From Platerodrilus igneus (lineage: Eukaryota > Arthropoda > Insecta > Coleoptera > Lycidae): a DNA stretch of 64,000 bases. How positions within the stretch are numbered: the stretch's first letter is position 1; every line of letters starts with the position of its first letter. The notes below the pieces were generated by a model, which did not search any database, had not been told where the DNA came from, and was given only the letters and a program-made list of their open reading frames with translations. The stretch lies in contig JARFIW010001104.1 of NCBI GenBank assembly GCA_036346225.1, positions 6,908,001-6,972,000 of the forward strand. Direction: 5' to 3'. This document shows positions 56,952 to 64,000 of this stretch, piece after piece. The position numbers and the translations under genes are program-made.

Positions 56952-57436
56952 AAGAAAGAACAGCGGCTATGTTCAACAACAAGCATAGAAACAAGAAGAA
57001 AATTGTTGAAAGAATATGTGTGGAGCTCATCACAGTACATCTATGAAATAGGGGCAGTAGGAAAAGCAGACAGAAGCCTTCTGAAATCTTGTGCTTTAAA
57101 TGTATGAGGATGATAGTATGAATAGGCAAAGTTAATAGCCAATATGTTATAGAAATAGTAAAGAAATAAAGATATCTGTGGAAAACAACAAAAAAAGGTG
57201 AAATAGAAGGGCAGGGTACGCTATAAGGCATTTTTGGGCAATAGTACGGGATATATTACAAGCAGAGATAGGAAAAGAGAGGTAGAGGTTCGAGATCAGA
57301 CTTTGGCACGCAGAGAGTGATACATGCAGACTCTGCAAATTTCAGGGAAATGTGTAGGTTAGTACAGAATAGGAAACAATGAGGATACGTGTCTAACCAG
57401 TTCCAGAACTGAAGACCCTATGATGATGATGATTTA
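56952..57436 (+). repeat. Diverged LINE 3' end closing the array
   Basis: From AGCAAGAAAGAACAGCGGC to CCCTATGATGATGATGATTT: the longer diverged tail as in 1050-1575. The TGA repeat is the element's 3' terminus. Confidence 0.8.
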
Positions 57437-57739
57437 ATAAAGTAAGAGTTGGGGTACGCAATAACTTTAATTTAGCTTAACTTGTGCCTACTTAATGAAT
57501 ATTATTCACTCGTCAGAATCTACATCAATGGCACAGGAAAACATAATTATGTTGTTTGGAGGTTTGAGCAGACTTTTGTAATCGCATACAATTCACTTGT
57601 AAACCAGTACAACGTCTTCAATACAAGACTTGCGGTTATAGGGAATCGATCTCTTATTATTTCAAAATAACTACATAGCTTTCTCGTTAAACCTTCAATA
57701 GCCTTTTAAAAAATGAAGTTGAAAAAATACTACTACATA
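57437..57739. other. Unassigned DNA
   Basis: A 62-codon frame (57482-57670) with no family resemblance; nothing else seen. Confidence 0.5.
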
Positions 57740-58650
57740 ATTGCATAAGTTATTAAGCCATTTCCTCTCGAAATACAAGCTTTTTAATTAAACACTTCGC
57801 TATCTAATTAACAAATTCACTTTAAAAGCATAAAAAATGGCCTCACTGCCTTTATTTCTACAACGGAAAATATTTAAAGATGTTTTTGAATGACCAAGAA
57901 AACCTTAATTAGAACGTCACGGGGAATCTTTACGGTAAGACAAAAGAAAAGAATCTCCACTTACGAAGGGATAAGCACACTTATTCTTTTGTAAATTGTG
58001 TCACTGTGCGACGTATTAAAAGCAGTCTGAGCTAAAGTAAGAACTTCTAAAGGGAACATTTTTATGAAAATGTACATAAAAGCTTACATAGTTCGAAGAT
58101 TAACGACAAAAAGCTATTACGCTGCTTCGGCTGCTTAATACACTTTTCGGTCTTTCGCTGAACCAGTTAACTTTTTACAGTAAGATCTACATAGTGGAGA
58201 ATAAAGGAAAGGAAGAAATACTTCTAAACAATCACATTTATAATTCTGCTGTTAATTACTCCTATTATGTTACTAGCGTTACAAAATTTTCTAGGTAGCT
58301 TTATATTGTAACGTTTAATATTAGTTCTCGGTGCCTGTCACGCCAGATATTCTACAGACGTTTGTGAGAAGCTTCTGTCCTGAATAAAACTTTGAAGTAA
58401 GGAAAAAAACTCAATTTCATATTCTACGTGACTTTCCGAGAGAATTGAGAGTCCTCCAAACTAAAATAAAAATTTTCTTTAATAAAATTAACTGGAAAAA
58501 TTGCACCCGTGATACGCTGCCCTAACAACGTATACAGGAAAATGGACAATTAATTATTAGTTTGGGAATTACGCTGTTTCCTAATTAAACGTATGCTGAA
58601 TATGATTGTAGTCGGTTCACTTCAATTTATATGGATTGTTACGAGCTGAA
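57740..58650. repeat. Host repeat, uninterrupted paralogue
   Basis: Aligns in order with 41690-42158, 43161-43483 and 49192-49300. At the hAT site it reads CACATTTATAATTCTG, a single copy of the target-like octamer, and near 58545 it lacks the LTR element. Confidence 0.75.
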
Positions 58651-59991
58651 TTGACGTTACGTTTCTGAATTAATTTTACTCTGGAGGGGGCGGAGTACCG
58701 TGACAGTAAATTAATGCATCATCTAGTTTTAAGTGGTGCGGGATGAGTTCTATGAAAGCAAATATACTGCGTTTCTAGTTATACAAATTCTGACACTTCT
58801 ACTAAGCACTTGTATGCTTATCTTGAAATGACTTTGAACTTTCTTTGTCTATGTAAAGCCTTTGAACGCCAACCCAACTGAAAAAGATCGAAACAGATAA
58901 AGCCTACCCGGAAGATGAATGTTCTGGGTAATGGTTTAGCGGATATCACTACTGCTAGAGGTTGATAGAGCCAAACTTATACCTTTCGTCCGTCAACCAG
59001 TTTAAAATAAACACAAATAAAGAAATGCAAATTTTGTATACCTAACCTATCGTGTACAATATGATTATAACAGTAAATAACAGAAAAAGTGTCTTCCACT
59101 AATTGGGCTAATATGCGTTTAGCTAAGAGGAACATACTTAATTTTATTAATGCTAAAAATTTAATCAATGTAATTTGTACGCAATGTATTACCTCTACAA
59201 TAATAAACGTTTTCACATGAGGATTCTGTATTCACCATACGCTTTAAATAAGCGTGCACCAACGTAAATAGTCCTTTTTAATATTCAGCTTTACAATTTT
59301 TTTTTATTATCAACACAGCTATGAAATACCTAAGAAACTAACAAGCAGCAATTGGAAGTTATTAGCTATGTAGCAAATACTTTAACGGCCTACAGTTTTT
59401 TTCCCCGCTTAAAACCCTTTCTACTTTTAAAATAGGAATCGCCGAAGATATAAAATATAACTGTTAATGTTGATAAAAGCTGCCTAATAACAGTGGCAGC
59501 TTTCACGTTAACTACTTGTTTGCATATACACGTTTTATTTTTGCGTCCGAAACTTCTTTATTTTGCTAACAGCTTTGAGTATGATATAGTCACGTTAACT
59601 ATCATACCGATGATTGCGTATAGATCAAAATTCGCAACTCCTAGTCGCATGTTTTGTCGTTAAAAATCTGATGTGATCTGCCCCCTTCTTTGCCATGCGT
59701 CGATTTTTATAACTTTAGCGTCTTAGCGGCGTTGCATACTATTTCCTTCTCACGGGGGTCAAAGTGAGTGCGTTTCGTACGTGTGAATCATTATTTTGTT
59801 CGCATGATTTTACACTTAAAACTAAAAGCTGCGTCTGTTTTCTAAAACGCATTAATTTTATGGCTGTATTTTATAGGTGTATGGTTATTTGGATCTTCTT
59901 ATAGCTGCGATTTTTTGGACCCGTGTAAATTTGTTCAAATACTTTAACCAATTATTTCTCGATTACCTATCTGTAGTTTTTTCTAATTTAA
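58651..59991. other. Unassigned AT-rich DNA
   Basis: Short frames only, e.g. a 79-codon minus-strand frame at 58977-59216. No RNA gene, repeat or transposon end recognised. Confidence 0.5.
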
Positions 59992-59995
59992 TGCG

Positions 59996-60556
59996 AGTTA
60001 TGTATCCCGCAATTGATGTATACATATTAAAATAGAATAATTAGGAAAGTATTAGAAAGTGTTAAGAATACGCCAAGTGAAGTGCAACATTGTAAAACAA
60101 GGACAATTTGTGAAGTTTATTAACGTTCATGAGAACGGATGCGCTACTTTGTTTTGCAGACGATTGTGACACTGCAGATGTCAGGTCACAGGCGGTCATA
60201 GACGGTCAGGTACCGTGATTACTTAGAAATTAAGATTACAAGAATGTAATTATGAATAGAGTTAAGAATAAGCAGACATGAGATCTGCAAGTTTCCACAG
60301 CCATGTGAGGGGGTAGGAATATTATAAAAAGCCCGGAAGCCCCAATCGACAACAGTCAGTCAAGTGATCAGCTTTAACATTGCAGTGTACTTGTTGCTCA
60401 AAATAGTACCTTTATCAATTAATTTCGATTTCAAGTAAAGTGTAATTGTAACTTGTCAAAATTCCATATTTAATTTCTGTATAATAAAATAAAAATTGTT
60501 AAGAAGTTTGGAAATGGTTTTTTAAAAAGGCCGCTCCGAAGCCACGAACCTTAACT
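59996..60556 (+). mobile_element. Solo LTR, Ty3/gypsy-like (copy 2)
   Basis: 561 bp from AGTTATGTATCCC to CCTTAACT, flanked by perfect 4-bp repeats TGCG (59992-59995, 60557-60560). It shows TATAAAAA at 60323-60330, a TCAGT initiator at 60356-60360 and AATAAA near 60483. Same family as 24609-25163, clearly diverged from it, so the two arose from separate insertions. Confidence 0.93.
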
Positions 60557-60560
60557 TGCG

Positions 60561-61123
60561 AAGGGGTGTAAAGTACCGATATTTAATACTGTTTGTATTT
60601 TAATAAACTGGATTGTTTACTATTTTAATTATTTCATTCATGTTTAATATTATATTAAAATGGCAACGTTATTAAATATAAACCACCAAAGATTCTAAAT
60701 TTTACACACTGTTTTCATGCTAAAAGCTCACTTAATTCGTTAAAATAAATAAACTTATTTCAACTACTTAATGCTTACTTAAATACTGCGCTAGAGTTAG
60801 TGATCGGTAATAATTGTTATTAGAAAAGAAGTTGGTGTCATTTCGTATCATTACTCTAACTTCCAAACGAAAATTAAATATTTTTATCGTCTCAGATCAA
60901 AAACTTTGTTACTTCTGTACGGCTTAGGAAATCAGGATCACCTTTTAGAGGTGTAGTTAATACAAATCGCTAAAATTAGATAGTACAACCAAAATTTCTG
61001 GAAAAGTTGTGTATTCGCGTGATTGAAAAGCTTTAATATTTTGACCGCTGAAATCGAATCCGCACACAGAGTTTTCGTATCACTCTCAGGTATTAAGGTA
61101 TTCGCGAAAGACGGTTTACATTA
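60561..61123. other. Unassigned DNA
   Basis: No recognised features between the solo LTR and the mariner element. Confidence 0.5.
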
Positions 61124-61275
61124 TACCGGGTGTAACAAAATAAGTGTAAAACATTTCAGGGGGTGATTCCTCATCGTAAAAGAGATAGGGTATTTCATAT
61201 AAAGAAACTTCATTGGAGCATCCCTTGTTAAGATACAGCCTCTTACAGGGGGTACATAAATTTGTTTATCATTTT

Positions 61276-61688
61276 TTTTACAAACACTAAAAAAGTTACA
61301 AAATTGAAATTAAGGTGACATTTTTTACTATCAAAAATACACTTACTCAGTAATTTATTTGGTTTACCTCATGGTTGTAAGGGGTGGAAAACGCAACGCC
61401 TAAAATTTATTTCCAATGTAACTTTTGGTCTTATTATTTGTTTGCCATTTAAAAATTTATTTCCAATAGCTTATTTCATTCTAAACAAAAAATGTCTCTT
61501 GAATTTTTTGCCCAAAATTAACCAGTTCGCAGAAAAAAAATATTTTACAATCTACTACAGAGATACATCGTCATAAATGCGAACTGGATTATTATTGTCA
61601 TATTGTAGTTACTACCTGCATCAAAGTATGATTAAAGATGAATAAACAAAACTAATTTATTAATAACAAAACATACAACATGTAGAAA
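61276..61688. other. Mariner subterminal region, non-coding
   Basis: AT-rich DNA between the left terminal repeat and the transposase 3' end; nothing recognised. Confidence 0.5.
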
Positions 61689-62719
61689 TCATAGTAAATG
61701 TTCAATATGTCCACCTTCATTCATTACACATGCGTCTAGACGTCGGCACATTGAGCCACGTATTCGCTACAATATTCCTGGAGTCTCTCTAATTACCCTG
61801 CACGCATCGATGATGCGGTCTCTTAGTCCTCTACATCGCGAACAGGAGTAGGATAAACCAAAATCTGTAAATGGCCCCAAGTGGAGAAATCGAGAGGATT
61901 CAAATCCGGAATCGAGCGGGTTAATTCTGTGGTCCTCCTCGACCAATGATTTGGATATGTTTGAGTTAAATGCTGACGTGTTGCTTGACTAAAATGGGCG
62001 GGAGCCCCATCATGCATAAAAAACCTAACCCTTCTGATACCACAAGCAACTTCCTCCAGCAGTACTGAATGCACTTCTCTTAAAAATTGAGTGTATGCCT
62101 CACCATTTAATCGAGGAGGTAGAAAATGAAGGCCAATTAAATAATCCCCAATAACTCCGACCCACACGCGAAGACAAAAATGTTCTTGATGGTTAGCTTG
62201 GACAATAGCGTGAGGGTTTTCATCAGCCCATATGTGGTTATTATGAAAATTAATAATCTTGCCCCTCAGAAAGTTAGGATTTCTTCTAATCATTTCCAGC
62301 ATCCAATTGGAAAATTCAAGACGGTTCAGAAAATCTCGCGGTAACAGTGCCTGTACTCGTTGTAGATGGTAGGGGTATAAGAGTTGTTCCTTTAAAATTC
62401 GAAATACCGTCATATGATCGACATTTAACTCGAAAGCAATCTTTCTCATACTGATAGTGGGTTGTTCTTCAACCAAATTAAGTACTGCTTCTTCAAGCTG
62501 TGGTGTTCTAACTTCTCGCTGGCGACCACAATCCTGCATTCTTTTTTCGAATGAACCATATTCTCATAATCGTTAATGAAGTTGGGCAAATATTCTATGC
62601 GAAGGAAGCTGCCATTGAAGATATATTTCAGCATACCTTCTACAAGCTTCGAACCCATTACCCTGCAACAGACCGTAAACGTAATGCATATCAGCCATTT
62701 CCACATTTGTGTATGCCAT
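61689..62719 (-). pseudogene. Tc1/mariner-type transposase (decayed)
   Basis: Would bind the terminal repeats and catalyse cut-and-paste transposition. The ATG at 62717-62719 begins MAYTNVEMADMHYVYG; two stops follow near LH and RL, then the frame opens (62539-61823): DCGRQREVRTPQLEEAV, helix-turn-helix-like RKIAFELNVDHMTVFRILKE, and a catalytic part with WADENPHA, HDGAPAHF and PDLNPLDF. The first catalytic Asp is missing: the sequence goes from NFLRGK straight to NFHNNHIWADEN where relatives carry an FTDE-type block. Thirty-four residues separate the second and third acidic residues, and the Gly/Trp-rich stretch between them is disrupted. A frameshift at VED precedes the C-terminus RDRIIDACRVIRETPG and GGHIEHLL. 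Not active. Confidence 0.92.
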
Positions 62720-63115
62720 TTTAATAACAAGTGAATTATTAAACTAACAAATTAAGAACAGAACAACGACACACAATTATTAATTCAATTTCAAAAATTT
62801 ACAAACTGACAGCGTGATAACAATTTAATTGTCACTATCACATAACACTTACTTTATAATGGAAACTAATATACAAAACTTGAGCATTAAGTTTTAGGCA
62901 ACCAGCTATACAACTGAAGTATGGAGTTTAAACACTGCATAAAAGTAGCGCTGCAATCTTCGTAAACGATTGTCTCGTTCCCTTGGCAATTCGTATTGTA
63001 ATTGTAGTAGGTGACGCCAAGATACTTAAAGATTTTTTTAAATTAAATTTAACTACTATAGTATTATTTTTCAATTTTGTGCTGTTATCGTTAGATTAGT
63101 CGTTTATTTTCAGAA
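62720..63115. other. Mariner internal non-coding region
   Basis: Nothing coding recognised. It ends in TTTATTTTCAG, a splice acceptor-like sequence two bases before the ATG of the THAP-like frame. Confidence 0.5.
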
Positions 63116-63305
63116 ATGGAAACTTATAGAGTGCGAAATAAAAAAAAAATGTGTTGTGTTAGGGTGCAATGACACCGAGAGTAAAAGACATTATTTCACT
63201 AAAAATGACGAAGAACTGTTTAGGTTATGGATTAGAAATGTAAACAACCCCTTGTTACTTAATAAAACATTTAGCCAGATTTGTAAAAAAAATGAAAAAC
63301 AAATT
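63116..63305 (+). pseudogene. THAP-like zinc-finger fragment inside the mariner element
   Basis: ATG at 63116 gives METYRVRNKKK; after a one-base shift in the A10 run (63140-63149) the frame continues CVVLGCNDTESKRHYF, then ELFRLWIRNVNNP and FSQICKKN. This resembles the DNA-binding THAP fold: C-x4-C at the start, a Trp in the first helix region, and a second zinc pair that should read C-x2-H but here is C-x2-N. The frame then runs into the terminal repeat. An acceptor-like TTTTCAG lies just upstream. Family call is from pattern only. Confidence 0.45.
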
Positions 63306-63441
63306 TTATGTACCCCCTTTAAGGGGCTGTATCTTAACAAGGGATGCTCCAATGAAGTTTCTTTATATGAAAGACCCTATCTCTTTTACGATGAGGAATC
63401 ACCCCTGAAATGTTTTACACTTATTTTGTTACACCCTGTAT

Positions 63442-63664
63442 AACATATTGTAACGAACGTAATTCGGCGGGTCATTTACCATTTGAACGCAAAGAGCATC
63501 ATATTGTCTAACAAAAGTTCTAAAAATCGCCAAAGGCCGGCTTAATATGTATATGCGCCGCGGACAGAATAAGTAGCTGTTGATATCCTAAACGCGTCCA
63601 TAAATACATATTAAATAATAAATAAAGAAAGAATATTGTACTGTGCAGTATATGTTGCCGATAG
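63442..63664. other. Unassigned DNA
   Basis: Short stretch between the mariner element and the last frame; no feature seen. Confidence 0.5.
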
Positions 63665-63994
63665 ACTTTACAGAATATCGCGAAAGTGTGTAAAGCAAAC
63701 GATACGTCTTGTTACATACGTGGCAAGTTTACGATTAAGTATCACAAAAAGACAATAACTGTGTTAATCAAAAAAGTTTATGAGCTTTATTTTAGATATG
63801 AACTAGGAAATCAGGATAAACCTTGGCCACTGCATATCATTTGCGCAAGGTGTGCGGTGAATTTAAGAGAATGGCTAAACGGGACCAATAAATCATTGCT
63901 TTTTGCAGAGCCTATGATGTGGGAAGAACCTAAAGATCATATTCCAGTTTTCTATTTTTGCTTGACGAATTTATTTGGAATTTGGAAGAAGTGA
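63665..63994 (+). pseudogene. Uncharacterised Cys-containing protein fragment
   Basis: An open stretch from 63665 to a TGA at 63992-63994 without an in-frame ATG near the start, so probably an internal or 5'-lost segment. It reads DTSCYIRGKFTIK, then YELGNQDKPWPLHIICARC, FAEPMMWEEPKDH and YFCLTNLFGIWKK. I recall a widespread insect/cnidarian protein of unknown function with CYICG, CxxC, MxWxEPKDH and CYFC blocks. Against that memory the second Cys of the first pair is Arg here and the TGA falls where the family continues. The window ends six bases later, so a continuation cannot be seen. Confidence 0.5.
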
Positions 63995-64000
63995 AAGCAT

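Larger units (their letters stand above)
61126..63439 (-). mobile_element. Tc1/mariner-superfamily DNA transposon
   Basis: 2314 bp with terminal inverted repeats of about 150 bp (61126-61275 and 63290-63439), starting C[C/A]GGGTGTAACAAAATAAG and flanked by the TA target dinucleotide (61124-61125, 63440-63441). It contains a decayed transposase on the minus strand and a THAP-like frame on the plus strand. The two terminal repeats are still similar along their full length. Confidence 0.93.

Overview
The window looks like repeat-dense, AT-rich nuclear DNA from an arthropod, most likely an insect. The evidence is a CFDP2/RTE-like LINE, an I/R1-like LINE, a BEL/Pao remnant, Ty3-type LTRs with a TATA box plus TCAGT initiator, a Tc1/mariner transposase, a hAT-like element and tRNA-derived SINEs. 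I see no convincing intact host gene. Almost every recognisable coding segment is a broken transposable-element gene; two splice-bounded segments and one Cys-containing frame at the right edge are the only non-transposon coding candidates.

Layout, left to right. Positions 1-21375 are an old tandem duplication with a period of about 8.6 kb. Copy 1 (1-5180) and copy 2 (8605-13805) are nearly identical, and an adjoining, more diverged pair (5235-7725 and 15658-18360) completes the unit. Both copies carry strings of truncated 3' ends of one LINE family. The most complete LINE (minus strand, 17770-20945, leader to about 21375) carries an in-frame 131-codon tandem duplication and a mutated RT catalytic motif. 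From 22176 to 24450 lies a foldback-like element: arms of about 16-17 bp subrepeats around an 80/100-bp minisatellite, with a SINE inserted. A 555-bp solo LTR with a CACG target duplication follows at 24609. From 26855 to 30520 an I/R1-like LINE remnant abuts a BEL/Pao remnant.

Positions 34978-51010 are dominated by three copies of a gag-bearing LTR retrotransposon group without recognisable pol: a minus-strand copy (34978-41527), a plus-strand copy with TSD AATG (43484-49191) and a truncated minus-strand copy (49538-51010). Downstream of the gag zinc knuckle is a 13-residue tandem repeat whose copy number differs between elements. Between the first two sits a 994-bp hAT-like element (42159-43152, TSD CTTATAAC) made largely of a self-complementary 10-bp repeat. 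The DNA around the hAT and the plus-strand LTR element has a paralogue at about 57740-58650 that lacks both insertions.

Positions 51012-57436 hold more LINE tails and a recent tandem array of three ~1.61-kb units. A second solo LTR (59996-60556, TSD TGCG), a Tc1/mariner element (61126-63439) with a decayed transposase and an opposing THAP-like frame, and a partial uncharacterised frame finish the window. Nothing here forms an operon or pathway; the story is nested and serial transposon insertion, tandem amplification and apparent sequence homogenisation. No multi-gene system was found.
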